This document shows, one piece after another, positions 1 to 8,852 of a stretch of DNA of 64,000 nt. Location of the stretch: assembly GCF_039535475.1 (NCBI RefSeq), contig NZ_BAAAXG010000026.1, positions 3,095,501 through 3,159,500 on the forward strand. The letters run 5' to 3'. The stretch comes from Streptomyces showdoensis. GTDB lineage: Bacteria; Actinomycetota; Actinomycetes; Streptomycetales; Streptomycetaceae. Within the stretch, counting starts at the first letter, position 1, and each line of letters opens with the position of its first letter. The position numbers and the translations under genes are program-made. The notes below the pieces were generated by a model. It had not been told where the DNA came from, searched no databases, and saw only the letters and a list, made by a program, of their open reading frames with translations.

Positions 1-1463
1 CAGCCCGTGCAGCACCTCCAGGTCGCCGCGGACCCCCGGCGGCGGGGTGAGGGCCCGGCGGCGCAGCAGCACCCGCCCCTCCAGGCTGGTCGTCGTGCCC
101 GTCTCCTCGGCCCACTGGGTCACCGGCAGCACCACGTCGGCGAGCGCGGCCGTCTCGGACAGGACGACGTCGGCGACCGCGAGGAAGTCGAGGGAGCGCA
201 GCCGCTCCTCCACGTGGCCGGCGCGGGGCGCGGAGACGACGGGGTTGGAGCCCATGAGCAGGAGCGCCTTGACGTCGCCGCCGAGCGCGTCGAGGAGTTC
301 GTACGCGCTGCGCCCGGGCCCCGGCAGGGACTCCGGCGCGACCCCCCACACCCCGGCGACGTGCGCCCGCGCGGCGGGGTCGTCGAGCTTGCGGTAGCCG
401 GGGAGCTGGTCGGCCTTCTGGCCGTGCTCGCGGCCCGCCCTGGCCGTTGCCCTGGCCGGTCAGGCAGCCGTAGCCGCTGAGCGGCCGGCCGGCCCTGCCG
501 GTGGCGAGGCAGAGGTTGATCCAGGCGCCCACGGTGTCGGTGCCCTTGGCCTGCTGCTCGGGTCCGCGGGCGGTGAGCACCATGCCGCCGTCGGCCTCGC
601 AGAACATCCGTACCGCCTCGCGCAGCAGCGGTACCGGGATCCCGGTGAGCCGTTCCACGTGTTCGGGGCCAGTGGGACATGGCCCCGGCGCGGGCGGCGG
701 GCCAGCCGTCGGTGCGGGCGGCGACGAACTCCTCGTCGACCCGGCCCTCGGCGACGACGAGGTGGAGCATGCCGAGGGCGAGCGCGAGGTCGGTGCCGGG
801 GCGGGGCGCGAGGTGCAGGTCGGCCTGTTCGGCGGTGCGGGTGCGCCGGGGGTCGACGACGATCAGCCTGCCGCCGTTCTCCCTGAGCTCGGTGAGGTAG
901 CGCAGCGCGGGCGGCATGGTCTCGGCGAGGTTGGAGCCGACGAGGATCACGCAGCCGGTCCGGGGGACGTCCTCCAGGGGGAACGGCAGGCCCCGGTCGA
1001 GGCCGAAGGCCCGCTGGTGGGCGGCGGCCGCGGAGGACATGCAGAAGCGCCCGTTGTAGTCGATCTGCGAGGTGCCGAGGACCAGCCGGGCGAACTTGCC
1101 GAGCGCGTACGCCTTCTCGTTGGTGAGCCCCCCGCCGCCGAACACGCCCACGGCGTCGGGGCCGTGGCCGGTCCGGGTCCGGCGCAGTCCGTCGGCGACG
1201 GCGGCGAGCGCCTCGTCCCAGCCGGCGGGCACCAGCTCGCCCGTCGCGGGGTCGCGGACCAGCGGTCCGGTCAGTCTGACCCGGGACGAGAGCACGGCGG
1301 GCGCGGTCCGTCCCTTGCCGCACAGCGCGCCCCGGTTGACGGGGAAGTCGGGGCGTTCGGTCACCTCCACGGGGAGTTCCGCGTCCGGGGTGGGGCGCAG
1401 GTTCATGCCGCACTGCAGGGCGCAGTAGGGGCAGTGCGTGGGGACGGTGGTGGCCTCGGGCAT
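1..1463 (-). pseudogene. nasC: Assimilatory nitrate reductase catalytic subunit, two frameshifts, 3' end outside window
   Basis: This encodes a cytoplasmic molybdopterin oxidoreductase of the NasC/NarB class, which reduces nitrate to nitrite with a bis-MGD cofactor and one [4Fe-4S] cluster. The first frame (from 1463) starts MPEATTVPTHCPYCALQCGM and has the CxxCxxxC cluster motif, with the fourth Cys in GALCGKG at about residue 49. The frame breaks at the G run 665-668: with one base removed, translation resumes as HVERLTGIPVPLLREA. It breaks again at 432-433, after which it continues REHGQKADQLPGYR to the left edge, including LLLMGSNPVVSAPRAGHVEE. All three frames match the family, so the gene was intact until very recently or the two extra bases are sequencing errors. 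The C-terminus lies beyond base 1. The nearby chelatase at 4367 and NarK-type carrier at 54507 fit nitrate assimilation. Confidence 0.85.
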
Positions 1464-1535
1464 GGACCGAGGGTGCGGCCGCCGTGTTACGGGCGGGCTC
1501 CCGCCGCATTACGGGCGGGGTGCCAAGCGCTCAGG

Positions 1536-2225
1536 TCAGGGCCGGGTCCCGGGTGAGGCGGCCAGCGCCTCGGCGACCCCGTCCTCGCGGGAGCCGAGGA
1601 AGTGCGGGTCCGGGCGCAGGGCCGCGTCGAGGGCGGCCTTCCCGGCGGCGGCGAGCTCGCGGGTGGTGCCGTAGTACCAGACGGAGTCGTGGGGTTCGGG
1701 GACCCCGACGCCGTACGACTCGACGCCGGCCGCCCCGCAGAGGGCGACGGCCCGCTTGATGTGGAAGTCCTGGGTGACGAGGACGGCCCGGTCCACGCCG
1801 AAGATCTTCTTGGCGCGGACGCAGGAGTCCCAGGTGTCGAAGCCGGCGTAGTCGCTGACGACCTTGTCGTCGGGGACCCCGCGGGCGGCGAGGTAGGTGC
1901 GCATGGCGCTGGGCTCGTCGTACTCGGTGCGGCTGTTGTCGCCGGTGACGAGCAGGACCCGGACCTTGCCGGTGCGGTAGAGCTCGGCGGCGGCGTCGAG
2001 GCGGTGCGCGAGGTACGGGGTGGGGCGCCCCTTCCACAGGCCGGCGCCGAACACGACGCCGACGTCCTGGGCGGGCACGTCGGCGGTGGTGCGCAGCCGG
2101 TCCCCGGTGGTGGTGTGCATCCAGGTGGCGGGGGCGAGGGCGAGCACGGCGCCGAGCATCACGGCCTGGACGGTACGGCGGCGGGCCCGGGTGGTCCGGG
2201 GGAGCGACAGGCGTACGCCGCGCAT
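1536..2225 (-). CDS. DUF218 (SanA/YdcF/ElyC-like) membrane protein
   Basis: This 229-residue protein has an Arg-rich N-terminus and one membrane segment at about 20-36 (VMLGAVLALAPATWM). An extracytoplasmic DUF218 domain follows: VGVVFGAGLW near 57, VLLVTGDNS near 90, and VLVTQDFHIKRAVALC near 149. This is the SanA layout, in which an acidic/GDNS pocket and a late His are conserved. SanA-type proteins are linked to envelope integrity; the biochemical activity is not established. The gene is separated from the nitrate reductase start by about 70 bases and reads the same way. Nothing in it looks damaged. Confidence 0.85.
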   Translation of the reverse strand: MRGVRLSLPRTTRARRRTVQAVMLGAVLALAPATWMHTTTGDRLRTTADVPAQDVGVVFGAGLWKGRPTPYLAHRLDAAAELYRTGKVRVLLVTGDNSRTEYDEPSAMRTYLAARGVPDDKVVSDYAGFDTWDSCVRAKKIFGVDRAVLVTQDFHIKRAVALCGAAGVESYGVGVPEPHDSVWYYGTTRELAAAGKAALDAALRPDPHFLGSREDGVAEALAASPGTRP

Positions 2226-2312
2226 GGGGGTCCTCCGTGGGTGGTGCGGGGTCGGTCACCTGCTCCGACGCGTACGAACGCCGTTCGGTTCACCCGGCGC
2301 GCCGATCCCGTG

Positions 2313-3122
2313 TCAGCCGCGGCCGCCGGTGTCGGTGCCGATGCCGGTGTCGATGCCGGTGTCGATGCCGGTCGTGGTGTCGGTCCCGGTCCCGGTTCCG
2401 GTCCCTGCCCCGGTCCCTGCCCGGGTCCCTGCCCGGGTGCCGTAGAGCGCGGCCGCCAGGCCCATCCCCAGCAGCATGCCGAGCAGCTGGGCGGCGGCGA
2501 AGGCGGGGACGGAGCCGGGGGCGATGCCGGTGAAGGAGTCGGAGAAGGAGCGGCCGACGGTGGCCGCCGGGTTGGCGAAGGAGCCGGAGGAGGTGAACCA
2601 GATCGCCGCCCCGATGTAGCCGGCGACGGCGACCGGGGCGAGGGAGGGGCGGCCGATGCGGCGCAGGCCCTGGACGACGAGGACGAGCCCGGCGGTGGCG
2701 ACGGCCTCGCCGAGCAGGAGGTGCGGTTCGGCGCGCGGCTCGGTGGCGAGGGCGCCGGGTGCCCGCCCGAACATCGCCTCGGCGAGCAGGGCGCCCGCGA
2801 CGGCGCCGGCGAGCTGGGCGGCGATGTACCCGGCCGCCTCCCCGCCGCGCCCGCCGCCGCTCTCGCCCTCGCCGCGGCGGGACCACCACTCGGAGAGGGT
2901 GACGACGGGGTTGAAGTGGGCGCCGGAGAGCGGGCCGAGGAGCGCGATGAGCAGGCCGAGCCCGATGGCGGAGGCGAGGGCGTTGGCGAGCAGCCGGACG
3001 CCGATGTCCTGGCTGAGGGAGTCGGCGCGGATGCCGGAGCCGACGATGACGGCGACGAGGGCGGCGGTGCCGGTGAACTCGGCGGTGACGCGCCGGGGGA
3101 GCGGCGCGGGGGACATTCTCAT
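2313..3122 (-). CDS. MIP/aquaporin-family channel with Thr-Gly tail
   Basis: This 269-residue integral membrane channel has six predicted helices. The first pore motif is NPV (71-73, in GAHFNPVVT) and the second is canonical NPA (184-186, in SFANPAAT). The NPV variant and the start RRVTAEFTGTAALVAVIVGSGI resemble actinobacterial MIP proteins often found with arsenic genes, but no ars gene lies nearby, so the substrate is unknown (water, glycerol or a metalloid). The last 40 residues are a low-complexity run of Gly-Thr, Asp-Thr and Ile-Asp-Thr repeats, absent from ordinary aquaporins. Start ATG at 3122 is chosen because TATATT lies seven bases upstream with no Shine-Dalgarno, suggesting a leaderless mRNA. 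The AT-rich near-palindrome at 3126-3139 lies between this gene and the divergent gene at 3201. Confidence 0.85.
   Translation of the reverse strand: MRMSPAPLPRRVTAEFTGTAALVAVIVGSGIRADSLSQDIGVRLLANALASAIGLGLLIALLGPLSGAHFNPVVTLSEWWSRRGEGESGGGRGGEAAGYIAAQLAGAVAGALLAEAMFGRAPGALATEPRAEPHLLLGEAVATAGLVLVVQGLRRIGRPSLAPVAVAGYIGAAIWFTSSGSFANPAATVGRSFSDSFTGIAPGSVPAFAAAQLLGMLLGMGLAAALYGTRAGTRAGTGAGTGTGTGTDTTTGIDTGIDTGIGTDTGGRG
2330..2447. repeat. Hexanucleotide-type coding repeats in the channel gene
   Basis: The 3' end of the channel gene consists of imperfect 6- and 12-base units. The plus strand shows runs of ggtgtc, gatgcc, ggtccc and gggtccctgcc. They encode alternating Thr-Gly, Asp-Thr-Gly and Ala-Gly-Thr on the minus strand. 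The reading frame is preserved throughout, so slippage changed only the tail length. Confidence 0.85.
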
Positions 3123-3188
3123 GGTGGAAAATATATTCCGCAGAGTGGAACCCGAAAAGGGGGTGGGTGCCACCCCGCCCCGCCCCCT

Positions 3189-3194
3189 TACGAT
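3189..3194 (+). promoter_or_regulatory. -10-like hexamer TACGAT, likely leaderless start for the gene at 3201
   Basis: TACGAT ends six bases before the ATG at 3201 and there is no purine-rich ribosome binding site. This spacing would put the transcription start at the initiation codon. No convincing -35 box is visible. Confidence 0.4.
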
Positions 3195-3200
3195 CCGCCC

Positions 3201-3902
3201 ATGATCATCGAAGCCGTGCTCGACGAAGCCGTCCGCAACAACGCGGTCTGGTGCGACACCATGTGCCGGGCCCACGGGCGGGCCGGCGAGTTCGGCGCCC
3301 GCGCCTGGACCAGCTCCCGCCGCACCCCGCTTTACTACCCGGACGCCGTCACCCTGACCGCGAGCGCCGACGCGGCCGACGTCCTGGCCGGCATCGACCG
3401 GAGCGTCCCCGGCGCCTCCGTCAAGGACAGCCACGCCCGGCTCGACCTGGCCGCCGAGGGCTTCCGGCTGCTCTTCGAGGCCCGCTGGATCCACCGTCCC
3501 GCCGGCCTCCCGCGCCCCGCCGCGCCCGCCGGCTGGCGCCCCGTCACCGACCCGGCAGGACTCGCCGCCTGGGCCCTCGCCTGGAGCGACGGCGGCGAGG
3601 AGGAGGCGGCCCTCTTCCGCCCCGAGCTCCTCGCCGACCCCGCGACGCGGATCATCGTGGGCCACGCCCCCGACGGGCGGGTCCTCGGCGGCGCCGTCCT
3701 CACCGACAGCGGCACGGTCACGGGCGTCTCCAACCTCTTCACCACCCCCGGCACCGAGCCCTCCACCGCCTGGGCGGCCGCGCTCTCCCACCTCGCCCCC
3801 GACCGCGCCGCCGTCGGCTACGAGTCGGGCGACGACCTCGCCCCGGCCCTGGAAGCGGGCTTCGAGACGATCGGCCCGCTCAGGGTGTGGCTGGACGCGT
3901 AG
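3201..3902 (+). CDS. GNAT-like hypothetical protein
   Basis: This 233-residue soluble protein starts MIIEAVLDEAVRNNAVWCDT. The C-terminal half has the pattern of an acetyltransferase-like fold: ADPATRIIVGHAPDGRVLGGAVLTDSG followed by ALEAGFETIGPLRVWL, where the last strand resembles the end of GNAT domains. A clear acetyl-CoA loop (Q/RxxGxG/A) is missing, so catalytic activity is doubtful. The start is supported by the -10-like hexamer six bases upstream. It is divergent from the channel gene with a 78-base gap. No specific function is recognised. Confidence 0.7.
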   Translation: MIIEAVLDEAVRNNAVWCDTMCRAHGRAGEFGARAWTSSRRTPLYYPDAVTLTASADAADVLAGIDRSVPGASVKDSHARLDLAAEGFRLLFEARWIHRPAGLPRPAAPAGWRPVTDPAGLAAWALAWSDGGEEEAALFRPELLADPATRIIVGHAPDGRVLGGAVLTDSGTVTGVSNLFTTPGTEPSTAWAAALSHLAPDRAAVGYESGDDLAPALEAGFETIGPLRVWLDA

Positions 3903-4366
3903 CGGACGGCGGCCCGCGCGATACGGGCGGGACCCGGTCCCGGGCTCCCGCCCGTGCGTGGTCCGGGGCTTCCGCCCGCGGTCCCGGGCTCCCGCCCGTG
4001 CGTGGCCCGGGGCTTCCGCCCGCGGTCCCGGGCTCCCGCCCGTGCGTGGCCCGGGGCTTCCGCCCGTGCGGGGCGCGGGGCTCCCGCCCGCGGCCTCGCG
4101 CTCCTGCCCGTGCGTGGTCCGGGGCTCCCGCCCGTGCGGGGCGCGGGGCTCCCGCCCGCGGCCTCGCGCTCCTGCCCGTGCGTGGCCCGGGGCTCCCGCC
4201 CGTGCGTGGCCCGGACGCCCGACGGGCTGGTGCGGCCCCGCGCTTGACGGCCCCGCGCCTGACGGCCCCGCGCCTGACGGCCCCGCCCGCGCCCGCGTGA
4301 GGCCGTCGCAATCGACCGTGACCCCGGTGAAACGGCCAGGCAATCCGGGCCCGGCAGAATCGCCGT
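3903..4366. repeat. Gene-free block of GC-rich imperfect tandem repeats
   Basis: This 460-base stretch holds no credible gene. From about 3939 it repeats variants of a unit that reads cccgggctcccgcccgtgcg followed by tggcccggggcttccgcc. A larger unit of about 68 bases with a cggcctcgcgctcctgcc core occurs at about 4066-4133 and again at about 4134-4201. A 15-base unit, gacggccccgcgcct, is repeated three times at about 4248-4285. All frames stay open because of composition, producing long spurious reading frames on both strands. Confidence 0.85.
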
Positions 4367-5191
4367 ATGACGACGTACGAGCCGGACCTCGCGTTCGCCG
4401 GAAGCGCCGACCTGCTCGGCCGGATCGGGACCCGGCTCGGCGAGCGCCTGCGGCAGGTGCGCCCGCGGGAGCGCGGACCCGCCCTGATCGCCGTCGGGCA
4501 CGGCAGCCGCGACCCCCGCGCCGCCGCCACCCTCCGCCTCCTCGTCGACCGGGTGCGCGAACTGCGCCCGGGCCTCGACGTCCGCCTCGCGCACATCGAG
4601 CTGAACCCGCCGCTGCTCCCGGACGCGCTCGTCGAGGGAGCCGTCCTCGTGCCGCTGCTCCTCGCCCGCGGCCACCACGTCAAGCACGACCTGCCCGCCG
4701 CCGCCGCGCTCGCGGCCGGCACCCGGGTCGCCGCCCCGCTCGGCCCGCACCCCCTGCTCGTCGAGGCCCTCGCCGAGCGGCTCGCCGAGGCGGGCTGGAC
4801 CGCCGAGGACAGCGCCTCCCGGGCCACCGGGGTGGTCCTGGCCGCCGCCGGCTCGCGCGACCCGGAGTCGGGCGCCGACACGCGCCGGCTCGCCGCCCTG
4901 CTCGGCGAGCGGCTCGGGGGCGTGCCCGTCGTCCCCGCCTACGCCTCCGCCGCCACGCCCACCGTCCCCGAGGCCCTGCGCGCCCTCGCCGCCCGCGGTC
5001 GCCACCGGGTCGCCGTCGCCTCCTGCTTCACCGCCCCCGGCCTCTTCGCCACCCGCAGCGCCGCCCACGCCCCCTGGATCGCCGCCGAACCGCTGGGCGA
5101 CCACCCGGCCCTGGCCCGGCTGGTCCTGCACCGCTACGAGGAGGCCGTGTCCCACACACCCCAGCGGGAACTCGCCGCCTCCGCCCCGTGA
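4367..5191 (+). CDS. Sirohydrochlorin chelatase (CbiX/SirB family)
   Basis: This 274-residue enzyme inserts a metal into sirohydrochlorin. Here it is probably ferrous iron for sirohaem, the cofactor of assimilatory nitrite and sulfite reductases. Two tandem CbiX half-domains are visible. The first has LIAVGHGSRDPRA (about 40-52) and VPLLLARGHHVKHDLP with the metal-binding His pair. The second has VVLAAAGSRDPES, and its second site is degenerate (VASCFTAPGLF). ATG 4367 is preceded by CAGAAT six bases upstream, suggesting a leaderless start. Proximity to the nitrate reductase supports a role in nitrate/nitrite assimilation. A cobalt chelatase role in B12 synthesis is the alternative. Confidence 0.85.
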   Translation: MTTYEPDLAFAGSADLLGRIGTRLGERLRQVRPRERGPALIAVGHGSRDPRAAATLRLLVDRVRELRPGLDVRLAHIELNPPLLPDALVEGAVLVPLLLARGHHVKHDLPAAAALAAGTRVAAPLGPHPLLVEALAERLAEAGWTAEDSASRATGVVLAAAGSRDPESGADTRRLAALLGERLGGVPVVPAYASAATPTVPEALRALAARGRHRVAVASCFTAPGLFATRSAAHAPWIAAEPLGDHPALARLVLHRYEEAVSHTPQRELAASAP

Positions 5192-5275
5192 TACGGGCCA
5201 CGCCCGGCCGAATCGGCACCGCGCCTCCGCGCCCCCTGGTTATCGTCGGACCGGTCGGGACAGGGGAGGTGGCCC

Positions 5276-8200
5276 GTGCGCGGTGCCGTCAAGGGAGCAT
5301 CGCTCGCCGCGCTCGCCGCGGCCGTCGCCGCCGTGGCCTCGCTCGCGGCCAACGCGGCCACCTCGGAGGACCGTTGGCCCGGCGCGCTCGACCGGATCCG
5401 GCAGCAGCCGTGGTGGTGGGTCGCCGGACTCGCGGCCGTCGGCGTGCTGGCGGCCGTCGCCATGGCCTGGCGGCAGGAACGGGGCCCAGGGGCAGCGGGC
5501 GACCCGCCCCCGCCGGCGGCGCCGAGCGTCCCGGACTGGGTGGTCGACCGCACCGAACGCGCCCGCGCCGTCAAGGCGGTCTGCCGCGGGCGCACCGTCG
5601 CCCTCACCACCTCGCTGGAGGGCGCGGGCGGCTTCGGGAAGACCGTCCTCGCCCGGGCGGTGGCAGCGAGCCCCCGCGTACAGCGACGCTTCCGGGGCCG
5701 CGTCTACACCGTCACCATCGGGCGGGACGTCCGGGGCCGCGCCGCGATCGCGGCGAAGGTGGCCGAGGTGACGCGCTTCGTGACCGACGACAGCACCGCC
5801 TTCGACGACCCCGGCCTCGCCGGCGACCACCTCGGCCGCCTCCTCGCCCGGCGGCCGCGCACCCTGCTCCTCATCGACGACGTCTGGGACGCCGAACAGC
5901 TCGACCCCTTCCTGCGCGGCGGCCCCCGCTGCGTCCGCCTCGTCACCACCCGCGTCCCCGGCGTCCTGCCGCGCGGCACGGAGCGGGTCCCGGTCGACCG
6001 GATGACGCCCGACCAGGCCCGCGCCGTCCTCACCCGGGAACTGCCGCCGCTCCCCGAGACCCTCGTACGCGACCTCCTGGAAGCCACCGGCGGCTGGGCC
6101 CTCCTGCTGCGCCTCACCAACCGCCTGATCGCCGGCCGGACGTCCACCGGCACCGATCCGGTCGCGGCCGCGACGGAGACCCTCCGCGACCTGGCGGCGC
6201 ACGGTCCGGCCGCCGTGGACGCGGACACCGCCCCGCCCGACCTCGACGATCCGGTACGCCGTGCCCGAGCGGTACGGGCGACCGTCGAGGCGGCCAGGAC
6301 CCTGCTGCCCCCGGGCGGCGCCCGACGCCTCGCGGAACTCGCCGTGTTCGCCGAGGACGAGTCGATCCCCGTCCCGCTGGTCGCCCGCCTGTGGGCGGCC
6401 ACCGGCGGCCTGACGGAGGCCGGTGCCAGGTCGCTGTGCGCCGAGTTCGACCGCCTGTCCCTCGTCTCGCTCACCCCGGACCACGGAGGCCGCCTCACCC
6501 TCCACGACGTGCTCCGCGACTATCTGCACAAGGAGCTGGGCGACCCGGCGGCGACCGCCCTCCACGGCACCCTGGCCGACACCATGGGCGCCACGCCCTG
6601 GAACCCCGGCGACGACGTCCGCGGCTACGTCCTCGACCACGCGATCGAGCACCTTCTCGCCGCCGGCCGGACGCAGGACGCGGAACGGGTCGCGAGCGAC
6701 CTGCGCTGGATCGAGACCCGGCTCCACCAGCGCGGCCCCATGGCGGCCTGGGCCGACCTGTTCGACGTCCCCACCGAACTGGCCGCGGGCATGGCGGACG
6801 ACCTCACCCGCGCCGCCCACCTGCTGACCCCGACCGATCCGCCGGAGCTTCTGACCGGCGTCCTGCACGACCGCCTGGAGTCGCTGCCCCTGTGGAGCGG
6901 CCGGATCGCCGCCCGCCGCTGGGACCCCGACTGCGCCTCCCGGCCCCAGCTCCTCCACCGCAGCGCCCCACCGGACCTGCCCGAACCGGCCCTGCTCCGC
7001 ACCTTCCTCGGCCACACCGGGCCCGTATGGTCCGTCGGGGTCACCCCGGACGGCACCTCGCTCGTCACCGTCGGAGCCGACGGCATGGCCCGCGGGCTCG
7101 ACCCGGAGAGCGGCGGCGAGTTCGACCTCGACGTCCGGGGCGGACGCTTCCGGGTCCTCGCGGTCGACTCCGACGGCGGCGCGCTGGCGACGGGCGGGTC
7201 CGGTCGCACCTTCCACACCTGGAGCCCGGACCGCGCCACCCCGCCGGTCCGCGCCTTCGGCCCGGTCGGGGGCCGCGGGGCCTCCGTGCGCGCCCTGGCG
7301 GTCTCCGGGGGCCGCGTCGCGACCGTCGCCACGGACGGCACCCTGGAGATCTGGGGTTCCGGCAGCGGGCAGCACCTCGGCCAGGCCGTCCCCGAACGGG
7401 GCGACGAGTACACCTGCGTGGCCTTCGCCCCCGGCGGCGGATGGCTGGCCGTCGGCGGCCGTCGGCACGTCTGGCTGATGTCCTCGGACCTCGCCGACAC
7501 GGAGCGCCGCGGCCCCACCGCCGGAGCGCCGGTGAACGCCGTCGCCCTCGCCCGGAACGGCGGCTGGATGGTCACCGCCGAAGCGGACGGGGTGCTCCAG
7601 ATCTGGGACGAGACACCGCCCCACACCGTCTCGCGGATCTCCGCGCACCACGGCCCCGCCACCGCCGTGGCGGTCTCGCCCGACGGGACCTGGCTGGTCA
7701 GCGGCGGCGAGGACGGCTCCGTCGCGGTCTGGGACCGGGGGACGGGCGCCTGTCGCGCCCGCTACCGCGCCCACCGGGGTCCGGTCCACGCCGTCGCCGT
7801 CACACCCCACGGCGATCGGCTCGTCAGCGCCGGGGAGGACGGCGCGGTCCGGGTCTGGGACAGCCGGGAACTCGCGCGGCCGCGGTCCGGCGACGGCGGG
7901 GGAATGCGCACGGTCACGGTCGTGGGAGTCGCCGGACGACTGGCCGTCGGGCACACGGACGGCCGGACGCGGCTCCACGACGGGGCCGGCGAGGACGGCG
8001 GCGGCCCGCTGTCGTCGCCCGACGGAGCACGCGACGGAGAACTCGACGGGCCGGTCGCCTTCGCCCCGCACGGCGACTGGTACGCGGCCGTCGTCCGTGA
8101 CGGCTACGGGGTCCGGATCAGGAACACCCTCCCGCAACCGGGAGCGCCCGTCTCCGATCTCGATCTCGGCGCCGGCACCTCGGCGCACGCCCTGGCCGTG

Positions 8201-8353
8201 GCACCGGACGGCACCTGGCTCGCGGTCGCGGACTCCGAAGGCCGCCTCCAGCTGTGGGACCGCTCCCCAGAGCGCCGGACTGCGATCGTTCCGGGCCCCC
8301 GGGCCTCCGCGGGACGAGCGGAGACGGTCGCCGTCGCGCCCGACGGGTCCTGA
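5276..8353 (+). CDS. Membrane-anchored NB-ARC (STAND) ATPase with WD40 repeats, cut short by an in-frame TGA
   Basis: This reads as 1025 residues from GTG 5276, behind a good ribosome site (ggggagg, 5263-5269). Two hydrophobic segments (about 8-28 and 46-65) place it at the membrane. The NB-ARC module follows: Walker A GAGGFGKT at 116-123, Walker B LLLIDDVWD at about 197-205, TTRVPG near 224, and a winged-helix LHDVLRDYL at about 409-417. WD40 blades begin near residue 575 (FLGHTGPVWSVGVTPDGT) and repeat to the end. Such STAND proteins are ATP-driven molecular switches; no effector domain is seen apart from the membrane segments. The frame ends in PDGS-TGA, where sister blades read PDGTW, and continues open to 8806. 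A single TGG-to-TGA change would explain the stop. Confidence 0.85.
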   Translation: MRGAVKGASLAALAAAVAAVASLAANAATSEDRWPGALDRIRQQPWWWVAGLAAVGVLAAVAMAWRQERGPGAAGDPPPPAAPSVPDWVVDRTERARAVKAVCRGRTVALTTSLEGAGGFGKTVLARAVAASPRVQRRFRGRVYTVTIGRDVRGRAAIAAKVAEVTRFVTDDSTAFDDPGLAGDHLGRLLARRPRTLLLIDDVWDAEQLDPFLRGGPRCVRLVTTRVPGVLPRGTERVPVDRMTPDQARAVLTRELPPLPETLVRDLLEATGGWALLLRLTNRLIAGRTSTGTDPVAAATETLRDLAAHGPAAVDADTAPPDLDDPVRRARAVRATVEAARTLLPPGGARRLAELAVFAEDESIPVPLVARLWAATGGLTEAGARSLCAEFDRLSLVSLTPDHGGRLTLHDVLRDYLHKELGDPAATALHGTLADTMGATPWNPGDDVRGYVLDHAIEHLLAAGRTQDAERVASDLRWIETRLHQRGPMAAWADLFDVPTELAAGMADDLTRAAHLLTPTDPPELLTGVLHDRLESLPLWSGRIAARRWDPDCASRPQLLHRSAPPDLPEPALLRTFLGHTGPVWSVGVTPDGTSLVTVGADGMARGLDPESGGEFDLDVRGGRFRVLAVDSDGGALATGGSGRTFHTWSPDRATPPVRAFGPVGGRGASVRALAVSGGRVATVATDGTLEIWGSGSGQHLGQAVPERGDEYTCVAFAPGGGWLAVGGRRHVWLMSSDLADTERRGPTAGAPVNAVALARNGGWMVTAEADGVLQIWDETPPHTVSRISAHHGPATAVAVSPDGTWLVSGGEDGSVAVWDRGTGACRARYRAHRGPVHAVAVTPHGDRLVSAGEDGAVRVWDSRELARPRSGDGGGMRTVTVVGVAGRLAVGHTDGRTRLHDGAGEDGGGPLSSPDGARDGELDGPVAFAPHGDWYAAVVRDGYGVRIRNTLPQPGAPVSDLDLGAGTSAHALAVAPDGTWLAVADSEGRLQLWDRSPERRTAIVPGPRASAGRAETVAVAPDGS

Positions 8354-8806
8354 GCGGCCGTGCTGCGCCACCACCCGTCCCGCGCGGCGGGGGACGCCTC
8401 CGCGGTGTACGTGGTCCACCTCGCGCCGGACCGCACCGCCGCCACCCACCAGGTCGAGATACGTTCCAGCGAGCGGCTCACCGCCCTCGCCCCCACCCCC
8501 GACGGCACCCGCCTCCTCACCGCCTCCTCCGCCGGCGCCGTGAGCCACTGGGACCCCCGCACCGGCGCCCTCCTCGCCTCCGTCACCGACCCCGACGGCC
8601 CGGTCCACGGGCTCTCCGTCCACCCCGACGGGACGTGGATCGCCACCGCCGGTGCCATGCTCCGGGTCCGGGACGCCGCCTCCGGCCGCACCGTCGCCGG
8701 CGCCCGCGCCGAGACGCCGTTCACCTCCTGCGCCTGGCTCCCCGACGGCCGGGGACTCGTCGCCGTCGGTGAACGCGGCCTGTACGCCTACGAGTTCCGC
8801 GCCTGA
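8354..8806 (+). pseudogene. 3' portion of the WD40 protein after the TGA
   Basis: This is in the same frame as the gene starting at 5276. It encodes about 150 residues that complete the propeller, with further blades such as [35 protein letters not shown] and [18 protein letters not shown], and ends at TGA 8804-8806. There is no ribosome binding site of its own, so the piece is expressed only by readthrough, or if the TGA is a base-calling error. The intact protein would be 1176 residues. Confidence 0.8.
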
Positions 8807-8852
8807 TCGCGTCCCGCGTCGCGTCCTCGCCCCACTTGTCCGTCCCGCCCGT

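Noticed and set aside
3958..8100. Very long plus-strand open frame of over 1300 codons
   Set aside because: It is Arg/Pro/Ala-only sequence overlapping the repeat block, the chelatase and the STAND gene in another frame. It results from GC-rich composition.
5240..8623. Long minus-strand frame opposite the WD40 gene
   Set aside because: The translation is Gly/Val/Asp/Arg low complexity with no domain. It is an antisense shadow.
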